Positions 7,656-15,900 of a DNA stretch of 16,975 nucleotides are shown in pieces. Position 1 is the stretch's first letter. Every line of letters begins with the position of its first letter. The notes under the pieces are model-generated. The model searched no databases and was not told where the DNA came from. It saw only the letters and a program-made list of their open reading frames with translations. This stretch comes from Nitrosomonadales bacterium. GTDB taxonomy: Bacteria > Pseudomonadota > Gammaproteobacteria > Burkholderiales > Gallionellaceae. Position numbers and translations under genes: made by a program. Location: positions 1-16,975 of the forward strand of contig JACREA010000206.1 of the NCBI GenBank assembly GCA_016218465.1, in the 5' to 3' direction.

Positions 7656-8855
7656 ATGGGATTGAATGATCCGCAATGGGGTAAAAACAATAACGGCGGC
7701 CCACCCGATCTTGAAGAGTTGCTGCGCAAGCTCAATGCAAAAGTGTCCGCGATGATGGGCGGCAAGGGCGGGCAGGGTAAAGGTGGGTCAGGACAGTCTG
7801 GTGGCGGTGCGCCGCAAGGTTTTGCCGGGGGCATCGGCTTGATTGCAGCGATTGCAGCATTGATCTGGTTTGGCAGCGGCTTTTACATTGTGGATGCAAG
7901 TCAACGCGGCTTGGTGTTGCGCTTTGGCAAGAAGGTCGAGATCACCGACCCTGGACCGCGTTGGCACTTGCCGTTCCCGATCGAAACGGTTGAAATTGTA
8001 AACCTGAGCCAGGTCAGGACTGTGGAAGTCGGCTATCGGGACAATGTCAAAAACAAGATATTGAAAGAGTCGTTGATGCTGACCGATGATGAAAACATCA
8101 TCGACATCCAGTTTGCGGTGCAATATTTCCTTAGCGATCCCGCCGCCTACCTGTTCAATAACCGCATGCCCGACGAGAACGTGCGCCAGGCTGCGGAGAC
8201 TGCCATTCGCGAAGTGGTTGGGAAAAACAAGATGGACTTCGTGCTGTATGAGGGGCGCGAGCAGGTGGCTGCAGCAGCGACCAAGTTGATGCAGGAAATA
8301 CTGGATCGCTATAAGTCAGGCATCCTGATCAGCAAACTGACCATGCAGAACGCCCAGCCGCCCGAACAGGTTCAGGCAGCTTTTGATGACGCTGTAAAAG
8401 CAGGCCAGGACCGCGAGCGGCAAAAAAATGAAGGCCAGGCTTATGCCAATGACGTGGTGCCTCGTGCACGTGGAACGGCGGCGCGTCTGATACAGGAGTC
8501 GGAAGGCTATAAGCAAAGCGTGATCGCCAATGCCGAAGGCGATGCCAGCCGCTTCAAACAGATTCTTGTGGAGTATGAAAAGGCGCCTGCGGTCACACGT
8601 GAACGCATGTACATAGACATGATGCAGCAGGTGATGGGCAATGTCAGCAAGGTGATGGTCGATCAAAAGAACGGCAACAACCTGTTGTATTTGCCGCTGG
8701 ACAAGTTGATTGAAACCAGCCGCGCTGTTGTTCCAGCCGATGTGCAGCCTGTGACCAAGCAGGATGCCGCACCGGTAACATCGCATGGAAATGACAATAT
8801 TGCCGCACAGCGTGCGCGCGATTCATTGCTTGGCCGCGATCGGGAGACGCGATAA
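7656..8855 (+). CDS. hflK: HflK, SPFH-domain subunit of the FtsH-modulating HflKC complex
   Basis: A membrane protein of 399 residues that with HflC forms a large periplasmic cage around FtsH protease and modulates membrane-protein turnover. I prefer the ATG at 7656 to an in-frame GTG at 7623, which lies inside hflX. From 7656 the protein starts MGLNDPQWGKNNNG, the usual HflK N-terminus. Order: cytoplasmic Pro/Gly/Lys-rich N-terminus with a Gly-rich run at about 35-59, one transmembrane helix at about 58-78 (IGLIAAIAALIWFGSGF), the SPFH/band-7 domain (SQRGLVLRFGK onwards), then a helical Ala/Glu/Gln-rich region and a low-complexity tail. The TAA overlaps the hflC ATG by one base. Confidence 0.97.
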   Translation: MGLNDPQWGKNNNGGPPDLEELLRKLNAKVSAMMGGKGGQGKGGSGQSGGGAPQGFAGGIGLIAAIAALIWFGSGFYIVDASQRGLVLRFGKKVEITDPGPRWHLPFPIETVEIVNLSQVRTVEVGYRDNVKNKILKESLMLTDDENIIDIQFAVQYFLSDPAAYLFNNRMPDENVRQAAETAIREVVGKNKMDFVLYEGREQVAAAATKLMQEILDRYKSGILISKLTMQNAQPPEQVQAAFDDAVKAGQDRERQKNEGQAYANDVVPRARGTAARLIQESEGYKQSVIANAEGDASRFKQILVEYEKAPAVTRERMYIDMMQQVMGNVSKVMVDQKNGNNLLYLPLDKLIETSRAVVPADVQPVTKQDAAPVTSHGNDNIAAQRARDSLLGRDRETR

Positions 8856-9733
8856 TGAAAATCAATATTAATATTATCCTGGTTGGTGCAGTCACCGTAC
8901 TGATCTTAATGGCTCTGAGTCTGTTTGTCGTGGATCAACGCCAAGCTGCCATCGTGTTCCAGTTGGGCGAAATGGTCAGCGTAAAGACCGAACCGGGTTT
9001 GTATTTCAAGGCGCCGCTGATGCAGAACGTTCGCTTCTTTGACTCGCGCATCCTGACACTGGATACCGGGGAGCCCGAGCGTTTTATCACGGCGGAAAAG
9101 AAAAACGTGCTGGTGGATTCCTTCGTCAAGTGGCGCATCGTGGACGTGAAGCAATACTACAACAGCGTCGGCGGCGATGAAGTTCAGGCAAAAAGACGTT
9201 TGATGCAGACGGTCAATTCCAGCATGCGCGAGGAATTCGGCAAGCGCACCATTCACGAGGTGGTGTCCGGCGAGCGCGAAAATATCATGACCGTGTTGCG
9301 CGAAAAGACTGATTTCGATGCGCGCAAGATAGGTGTGCAAGTTCTGGATGTACGCCTCAAGCGGGTGGATTTCCCGCTGGAGATCAGCGAGTCGGTGTAT
9401 CGCAGGATGGATGCCGAGCGCAAGCGCGTGGCGAATGAGTTGCGCGCTTCCGGTGCGGCCGAGGGTGAAAAAATCAAGGCCGATGCCGACAAGCAACGCG
9501 AAGTGATCCTGGCAGAGGCATATCGCGAGGCACAGAAGACCAAGGGTGAGGGCGATGCCAAGGCCGCAGCGCTTTATGCCGCCGCTTTCGGGCGTAATCC
9601 CGAATTTTATTCGTTCTACCGCAGTCTGGAAGCCTACAAGCAAAGCTTCAAAAACAAGAGCGATGTGATGGTGCTCGACCCGAGTTCGGCATTTTTCAAA
9701 TACCTGAAGAATTCCGGTAAAGGCGGCAAGTAG
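8855..9733 (+). CDS. hflC: HflC, SPFH-domain partner of HflK
   Basis: A 292-residue partner of HflK in the HflKC complex. It has an N-terminal membrane anchor at about residues 7-25 (IILVGAVTVLILMALSLFV) and the band-7/SPFH core starting VVDQRQAAIVFQLGE. The segment RKIGVQVLDVRLKRVDFP and a charged helix rich in Arg, Glu and Ala (ERKRVANELRASGAAEGEKI) follow, all typical of HflC. Length is normal. It starts within the hflK stop (TAATG) and its TAG shares a base with the GTG start of the next gene, so hfq-hflX-hflK-hflC form one coupled chain. Confidence 0.97.
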   Translation: MKININIILVGAVTVLILMALSLFVVDQRQAAIVFQLGEMVSVKTEPGLYFKAPLMQNVRFFDSRILTLDTGEPERFITAEKKNVLVDSFVKWRIVDVKQYYNSVGGDEVQAKRRLMQTVNSSMREEFGKRTIHEVVSGERENIMTVLREKTDFDARKIGVQVLDVRLKRVDFPLEISESVYRRMDAERKRVANELRASGAAEGEKIKADADKQREVILAEAYREAQKTKGEGDAKAAALYAAAFGRNPEFYSFYRSLEAYKQSFKNKSDVMVLDPSSAFFKYLKNSGKGGK

Positions 9734-9918
9734 TGCTGGAATACTGGCTGCTCGGTTTTGCGATGATGCTGGTGATCGAGGGGTTGCTGCCTTTTTTGTT
9801 GCCTGAATTGTGGCGCGAGACATTTCGCAAACTGGTATTGCTGACCGACGGCCAGTTACGTTTTGTCGGAATCATCGCGATGCTTTCCGGATTATTGCTG
9901 TTGTACCTGGTGAAATGA
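9733..9918 (+). CDS. DUF2065 (YjeT-like) small inner-membrane protein
   Basis: A 61-residue membrane protein of unknown function, found after hflC in many proteobacteria. It starts at a GTG that overlaps the hflC stop (TAGTG). Two hydrophobic segments are visible, at about residues 4-23 (YWLLGFAMMLVIEGLLPFLL) and 43-60 (RFVGIIAMLSGLLLLYLV), separated by a short loop with charged residues (ELWRETFRK). The position and one-base overlap suggest co-translation with HflKC and perhaps a role near that complex; this is inference from context. The gap that follows (9919-10155) holds no gene, only the dispersed repeat pair at 10033-10110. Confidence 0.9.
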   Translation: MLEYWLLGFAMMLVIEGLLPFLLPELWRETFRKLVLLTDGQLRFVGIIAMLSGLLLLYLVK

Positions 9919-10032
9919 GTAACGCGGCACAGCGATTCGCACGGAAATGGTTTAAGCAGGCAATCCGCGGAGCGGATGCTCGTAAAATGGATTTTAAACA
10001 TGGCGTCAAAATTGAAAGGTCAATCTTTATGG

Positions 10033-10110
10033 CCGTTCGTGGTGAGCTTGTCGAACCATGAACGGCTCCCAGCAAGGCTGTTCACCCTTCGACAAGCTCA
10101 GGGCGAACGG
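10033..10110. repeat. Pair of inverted dispersed hairpin repeats (core TGAGCTTGTCGAA)
   Basis: Two copies of a roughly 34-bp element face each other: 10033-10066 on + and 10077-10110 as its reverse complement. Each copy is itself a hairpin with ten-position arms around the core TGAGCTTGTCGAA. Inner arm bases differ between copies (TGG/CCA in the first, CCC/GGG in the second) but stay complementary within each copy. The element type is widespread between genes in Beta- and Gammaproteobacteria, like REP sequences. It lies between the hflC/DUF2065 end and hisZ and could stabilise the upstream mRNA end or reduce read-through. Confidence 0.85.
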
Positions 10111-10155
10111 TTGTTTATGCGGCAGTATTTATGTCGTTATGTTTAGAGGTTCCTG

Positions 10156-11313
10156 ATGCAAAACTGGCTCCTTCCCGAATACATCCAGGACATGCTGCCC
10201 GACGAAGCATGGCGGGTAGAGCAGATGCGCGCGCAGTTTCTCGATCTGCTTCGCAAGCATGGCTATCAGTTGGTCGTGCCACCGCTGCTGGAATATGCCG
10301 AATCATTGTTGATCGATGGCAGCGATGACATGGATATGCGCAGCTTCAAACTGGTCGACCAGTTGAGCGGACGTACCCTTGCACTGCGCGCCGACATCAC
10401 CCCACAAACAGCACGTATCGATGCGCACTTGCTCAATCGTCAAGGAGTGACGCGCCTGTGCTATGCGGGCAGTGTATTGCACACCCAGCCGGCAGGTCTG
10501 ACGCGCACCCGGGAGCTGATGCAAATCGGCGCAGAGCTATATGGGCATGGCGGACTGGAAAGCGATCTGGAGATTCAGCAATTGATGTTGCATTCGCTGG
10601 CTTTGCTGGGTATCAGGAACGTTCATCTCGATCTCGGACATGTCGGGGTATTCCGTGCGCTGATGAGCCACACCGGACTCGACAAGGAACTCGAAAGTGA
10701 ATTATTTGCCGCGCTGCAAAGCAAAGACAGCGCGGCTTTGCAGTCACTGACCCATGCACTGGATGCGACTCTGCGCAATGCTTTGCTGGCATTGCCGGAA
10801 CTGTATGGCAATTGCGCAGAGGTGCTGGCACGGGCGCGCAAACAGCTGCCAAAATACGCGGAGATTGGTACTGCGCTGGATGACTTGCATAGTATCTCCA
10901 GCAAGCTGAAACCGCTGGTGTCCGACGTCGGAATAGACCTCGCCGATTTGCGCGGTTACCACTATCACAGCGGTATGGTGTTCGCCGCTTACCATGCTGA
11001 CAGCCATGATGCGATCGCGCTGGGTGGCCGTTATGACAATCTCGGCAAGAGCTTCGGACGTGCGCGCGCAGCGACCGGATTCAGCATGGATCTGCGCCAG
11101 CTGTACCGGTTGCTTCCGGCGCAGGCAATCAAGCTGGGAGTATGCGCGCCGCATCTCGACGATGCCGCTTTGCGCGACAAGATCGCACAGCTGCGCGCGG
11201 CGGGTGAAGCGGTAGTGGTGGATTTGCTTGGCGATGCAACATTGCGCATGGAACTGCAGTGCGATCGTGTGTTGGTATTGCGCGATGGCTCCTGGCAGGT
11301 CGTCGCGTTGTAA
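10156..11313 (+). CDS. hisZ: HisZ, regulatory subunit of ATP phosphoribosyltransferase
   Basis: A 385-residue paralogue of the catalytic domain of histidyl-tRNA synthetase. It lacks the anticodon-binding domain and pairs with short-form HisG to give an active, histidine-inhibited first enzyme of histidine synthesis. Recognisable parts are the N-terminal NWLLPEYIQDMLPDEAW, the class II core LALRADITPQTARI, YAGSVLHTQ, QIGAELYG, YHYHSGMVFAAY and the C-terminal ALGGRYDNLGKSFGR with GFSMDLR. No HisG is present in the window. The start is supported by AGAGG at 10145-10149, six bases before the ATG. The location just before purA is the standard betaproteobacterial arrangement. Confidence 0.96.
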   Translation: MQNWLLPEYIQDMLPDEAWRVEQMRAQFLDLLRKHGYQLVVPPLLEYAESLLIDGSDDMDMRSFKLVDQLSGRTLALRADITPQTARIDAHLLNRQGVTRLCYAGSVLHTQPAGLTRTRELMQIGAELYGHGGLESDLEIQQLMLHSLALLGIRNVHLDLGHVGVFRALMSHTGLDKELESELFAALQSKDSAALQSLTHALDATLRNALLALPELYGNCAEVLARARKQLPKYAEIGTALDDLHSISSKLKPLVSDVGIDLADLRGYHYHSGMVFAAYHADSHDAIALGGRYDNLGKSFGRARAATGFSMDLRQLYRLLPAQAIKLGVCAPHLDDAALRDKIAQLRAAGEAVVVDLLGDATLRMELQCDRVLVLRDGSWQVVAL

Positions 11314-11342
11314 TTTAAGGCTCGCAAGGCGAGACATCCTCG

Positions 11343-11378
11343 CCCTCTCCCGCATGCGGGAGAGGGATGGGGAGAGGG
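11343..11378. repeat. 24-bp perfect palindrome with extra half-copy (CCCTCTCCC family)
   Basis: Positions 11343-11366 form a perfect palindrome (CCCTCTCCCGCA followed by TGCGGGAGAGGG). A further GGGAGAGGG follows at 11370-11378, so the left arm could pair with either right arm. It sits between the hisZ stop and the purA ribosome-binding site. CCCTCTCCC/GGGAGAGGG repeats are common intergenic elements in Betaproteobacteria. Without a T-run it is not an obvious terminator. Confidence 0.85.
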
Positions 11379-11406
11379 ATTCGATTTATAGACTGGAAGT
11401 TTCGCA

Positions 11407-12717
11407 ATGACTAAAAATGTAGTTGTAATCGGCACCCAGTGGGGCGATGAAGGCAAGGGCAAGGTCGTCGATTGGCTGACCGATCATGCGCACGGCGTGG
11501 TGCGCTTTCAGGGCGGGCACAATGCCGGCCATACGCTGGTGATCGGCGGCAAGAAAACCGTGTTGCACCTGATTCCGTCAGGCATTCTGCGCGACCATGT
11601 GAAGTGCTACATCGGTAACGGCGTGGTGTTGTCGCCTCAGGCCTTGCTGAAGGAAATGGACGACCTGCAGAAAGTTGGTGTCGATGTCTACAACCGCCTG
11701 AAAATCTCCGAAGCCTGCCCGTTGATTCTGCCCTATCACGAGGCGATTGATAAAGCGCGCGAACTTGCCAAGGGTGCAGCGAAGATCGGCACCACCGGAC
11801 GCGGGATCGGCCCGGCATACGAAGACAAGGTCGCGCGTCGCGCGATACGTCTGCAGGATATATTTTTCCGCGAACGCTTTGCTGCCAAACTGGGCGAGGT
11901 GCTGGATTTTCACAACTTTGTGTTGAAAAATTATTTTCACGTCGAAACGGTGGATTTTCAGAAGACCCTGGACGATACGCTGGCGATGGCGGATCGCATC
12001 AAGCCGCTGGTAATGGATGTGCCACGCGCCTTGTATGAGGCTAATCAGGCTGGCAAGAGTCTGTTGTTTGAAGGTGCGCAGGGTTCCTTGCTGGATATTG
12101 ATCACGGCACGTATCCGTATGTCACCTCCAGTAACTGCATTGCCGGCGCAGCCTGTGCCGGTGCCGGAGTGGGGCCGCAGATGCTCAACTACGTGCTGGG
12201 CATCACCAAGGCTTACACAACGCGCGTCGGCTCAGGCCCTTTCCCGACCGAGCTGTATGATGCAATAGATAAATGCGATCCGATCGGCGCGGGTTTAGCC
12301 AAGCGCGGCCACGAATTTGGCTCCACTACGGGTCGCGCGCGCCGCTGCGGCTGGTTTGATGCGGCGGCATTGAAACGCTCGATCCAGATCAACGGCGTAT
12401 CCGGCTTGTGCGTTACCAAGCTGGACGTGATGGATGGCATGGAAACTGTACGTTTGGGCGTGGGTTATCGCACCGATGGCGTGGAAAGCGATATTTTGCC
12501 GGTTGGCGCCGATGCGTTATCGAATTGCCAGGCGGTGTATGAGGAAATGCCGGGTTGGAGTGAAAGCACCGTCGGTGTGCAACACTATGAAGAGCTTCCG
12601 CAAGCCGCACGCAACTACCTGGAGCGTATCGCCAAAGTGTGTGGTGTTCCTGTCGACATGGTCTCGACCGGGCCTGATCGCGACGAAACCGTCGTGCTGC
12701 GCCACCCGTTCGAATAA
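11407..12717 (+). CDS. purA: Adenylosuccinate synthetase
   Basis: A 436-residue cytoplasmic enzyme joining IMP and aspartate with GTP hydrolysis to give adenylosuccinate, the first committed step to AMP. Diagnostic elements are all present: GTQWGDEGKGK (9-19) with catalytic D14, GGHNAGH with catalytic H42, TTGRGIGPAYEDK, the SLLDIDHGTYPYVTSSNC segment, GSGPFPTE, STTGRARRCGWFD, and the guanine-recognition TKLD (337-340). A clear GGAAG at 11395-11399, seven bases from the ATG, sets the start. A strong terminator follows. In related genomes housekeeping genes often continue after purA; here accessory genes do. Confidence 0.98.
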   Translation: MTKNVVVIGTQWGDEGKGKVVDWLTDHAHGVVRFQGGHNAGHTLVIGGKKTVLHLIPSGILRDHVKCYIGNGVVLSPQALLKEMDDLQKVGVDVYNRLKISEACPLILPYHEAIDKARELAKGAAKIGTTGRGIGPAYEDKVARRAIRLQDIFFRERFAAKLGEVLDFHNFVLKNYFHVETVDFQKTLDDTLAMADRIKPLVMDVPRALYEANQAGKSLLFEGAQGSLLDIDHGTYPYVTSSNCIAGAACAGAGVGPQMLNYVLGITKAYTTRVGSGPFPTELYDAIDKCDPIGAGLAKRGHEFGSTTGRARRCGWFDAAALKRSIQINGVSGLCVTKLDVMDGMETVRLGVGYRTDGVESDILPVGADALSNCQAVYEEMPGWSESTVGVQHYEELPQAARNYLERIAKVCGVPVDMVSTGPDRDETVVLRHPFE

Positions 12718-12742
12718 CCTGGTGCGCATAATGAACAACAAA

Positions 12743-12786
12743 AAACGCAGTGCTTTACGGGCTCTGCGTTTATTGTTTTTTGTGTT
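12743..12786 (+). terminator. Rho-independent terminator of purA
   Basis: The 8-bp stem AAACGCAG (12743-12750) / CTGCGTTT (12764-12771) has a 13-nt loop. It is followed by a T-rich run (ATTGTTTTTTGTGTTTT) up to 12786 and starts 25 bp after the purA stop. This isolates the core operon from the accessory genes downstream. Confidence 0.85.
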
Positions 12787-12822
12787 TTGAAATTAAAGCT
12801 GGTGCCAGAAAAAAACCCGAAC

Positions 12823-12851
12823 TTTACATTACAGGAATTCCGCATTAGATA
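12823..12851 (+). promoter_or_regulatory. Possible promoter of the accessory operon
   Basis: TTTACA (12823-12828) is a fair -35 element. The -10 candidate at 16-17 nt spacing (TTAGAT/TAGATA, 12845-12851) is weak. The 12787-12910 stretch otherwise holds no clear gene, tRNA or attachment repeat that I can see. A dedicated promoter is expected here because a terminator precedes and the next gene has its own strong ribosome-binding site. Confidence 0.3.
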
Positions 12852-12910
12852 CAGAACAATAAAAAAGAGGGATGCTGAGCGAATTGGGCGCGTGTGGTGC
12901 AGGGGACTGA

Positions 12911-15900
12911 ATGACAACAAAAACAATTGCGAATACTCAAGGCATCCGCGACAACTATGGGCGCGGCAAAGTAGCGGATTTCTTGTCCGAAAAAATCTCG
13001 GACAACAGCGTTCTTTCTGTCGTCTCGGCCTACTTCACCATTTACGCTTACGAGGCTTTGGCAGAACGGCTTGACCGCGTCGAATCCTTGCGCTTCCTTT
13101 TCGGCGAACCCAGTTTCATCGCCACTATCGACCCAGATAAGACTGATAAAAAGCGGTTCAAGATCGAAGACGAGGGACTGGAGCTAGCCAACCGCCTGCA
13201 ACAAAAGGAAATCGCCCGGCGCTGTGCAGAGTGGATTCGTAGCAAGGTCGAAATTCGCTCTATCCGCCAAACCAATCTGCTACACGGCAAGCTCTACCAC
13301 ATCCACGACGGCCACCGCGAACATGCCATCCTTGGCAGCTCCAACTTCACCCTGCGCGGTCTCGGGCTTTCCGCCACACCGAACATTGAGCTTAACCTGA
13401 TCGTCGATAGTGATCGCGACCGTGCCGACCTCAAGGCATGGTTTGACGACATCTGGGCCGACGACAAGCTGGTGGCCGATGTCAAAGATGAAGTTTTGAG
13501 TTACCTGTCGCAGCTCTATGTAAATCACCCGCCCGAGTTTATCTACTTCAAGACGCTGTTTCACGTCTTCGAGAAATTTCTTTCCGGGCAGAGAGAAGAC
13601 GCCAGTTTATTCGACAAGACTGTCATTATTGACACCGAAATTTGGAAGGCTCTATTCGGCTTTCAGGAGGATGGCGCCAAGGGCGCGATTCACAAAATCA
13701 ATACTCACAACGGTTGCATTCTTGCCGACAGCGTTGGTTTGGGCAAGACCTATACCGCGCTTGCCGTCATCAAGTATTTCGAACTGCGTAACCACCGCGT
13801 CCTGGTGCTGTGCCCCAAGAAACTGCGCGACAACTGGACGGTGTATCTCGCCCAGAACAACAGCGAGCTGAACCCATTCCTCAAGGATCGCTTCGCCTAT
13901 ACGGTGCTTTCCCACACAGATCTGTCGCGCGAAACCGGCAAGGTGGACGGTGTTGATCTCGGCACCCTCAATTGGGGGAATTACGGCCTTATCGTTATCG
14001 ACGAATCGCACAATTTCCGGAATGCCAACAAAGGTGGCGTTGACAAAAATGGAGAACCGAAGCTGAGCCGGTACGAATGCCTGATGCAGAAAATTATCCA
14101 AACCGGCATAAAAACCAAAGTGATGTTGCTCTCGGCTACCCCGGTAAACAATGACCTCAAGGATTTGCGCAACCAGATTTATTTTGTCAGTGAGGGCAGC
14201 GATACCGCATTCTCGAAGAGCTGCGGCATCCATAGCATCAAGGACACCATTACCACTGCCCAGAAAACTTTTATGGAGTGGGCGGAACGAGACGGGAAAA
14301 AGGAAGCCAGCGATTTGATGGATCGTCTCCCGGCCAGTTTTTTCACGCTGTTGGATGAGCTGACCATCGCCCGTTCGCGCAAGCATATCCAAAAATACTA
14401 CAGCGCATCTTTGGCGCAGATCGGCCAATTCCCCAAGCGCAAAAAGCCGGAATCCATATTTGCCGACATCGACATTAAAGGGCGATTCCCTTCCTACGAC
14501 GCGCTTCACGACGAAATTAACAAGTATCAGCTCTCGCTTTACAACCCATCACGCTACGTGCGAAATGAGTTTAAGGCGCAGTATGAGGAAAAGAAAGTCA
14601 GGAACTTTTCGCAGGCGGATCGCGAGAACTTTCTGATCGGCATGATGAGGGTGAACTTCCTCAAGCGGCTTGAAAGCTCCGTGCATTCCTTTGCCATTAC
14701 GATGGATCGAACAGTCGAAAAGATCGAAGCGCTGGAAAAGCGGTTAATGGATTTCAAGATTCATAACGTCAAGGAAGCAGAGCTTGTTCAGGACGAGTTG
14801 TTTGCTGAGGACACCGATGAGGATGAAGAGCTTGCCGACCTGTTCCAGGTAGGGAAAGCGCTCAAGTTTGAGATGGCGCACTTGAGGATTGACGACTGGC
14901 TCAAAGACTTGAAAGCGGACAAACAGCGGCTTGCCTTGCTGCACAGCGTGGCCAAGGAAGTTACGCCTGACCGCGATGCCAAACTGATCGAGCTCAAGGC
15001 CATCATCGAGAAAAAAGTCCGCCACCCAAGCACCAACAACCACGGCGAAGAGAACCGCAAGATTATCGTGTTCTGTGCTTTTGCCGACTCGGCTGCCTAC
15101 CTTTACGAAAATCTTGAAGACTGGGCGCGCAATAAACTCAGCGTTCACATTGCACTCGTGTCCGGTGGCGCAAAACCGAATCGCACCACCTTCGGTCAGG
15201 CCGAATTCACGCAGATACTCACCAACTTTTCTCCGCGTGCCAAGCAACGGGCGAAGATGAAATCCATGCCTCAGGATAATGAAATTGACATCCTGATTGC
15301 CACCGACTGCATATCCGAAGGGCAGAACCTTCAGGATTGCGACCTGCTGGCGAACTACGACATCCACTGGAACCCGGTGCGCATCATCCAGCGCTTCGGC
15401 CGTATCGACCGTATCGGCAGCCAGAACAAGGAAATTCAGCTCATCAATTTCTGGCCGACGCCCGACCTCTACAAATACATTGACCTGAAAAACCGGGTCG
15501 AGACGCGCATGGCATTGGTGGACATCGCAGCCACCGCCGAGGACAACATCCTGCAATCCGAAGAACTGCAAGAGCTGATTAAGGGCGACATGCGCTACCG
15601 CGATAAGCAACTCATGCGCCTCAAGGACGAAGTGCTCGATCTGGAAGACTTCAATGAGACCGTATCCATCAATGAATTCACCCTCGACGATTTCCGCATG
15701 GAACTGGCAACGTATATCGAGGCCAACAAAGCCAAGCTGGAGGAAGCCCCTTTTGGCCTCTATGCCGTTGTGCCGCCTCACCCAGAATTTCAGACCATCC
15801 AGCCGGGTGCGATTTATTGTCTGAAACAACGTATCGAGGCCAGCGGAAACGAAGCTGTCAATCCGCTCCAGCCTTATTTCCTGGTCTATATCCGCGATGA

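Noticed and set aside
8906..9823. A 305-codon minus-strand open frame over hflC
   Set aside because: hflC is unambiguous on the plus strand with coupled starts and stops; the antisense product has no known features.
9810..10061. A plus-strand open frame ending in MAVRGELVEP
   Set aside because: It overlaps DUF2065 out of frame and its end is just the translated dispersed repeat at 10033, a common false gene.
12787..13074. A plus-strand open frame beginning in the purA terminator tail
   Set aside because: It starts in the T-run, overlaps the helicase gene in another frame, and has low-complexity composition.
13652..14509. A 285-codon minus-strand open frame within the helicase gene
   Set aside because: Antisense shadow of the Walker A to inter-lobe region; no motif or plausible ribosome-binding site.
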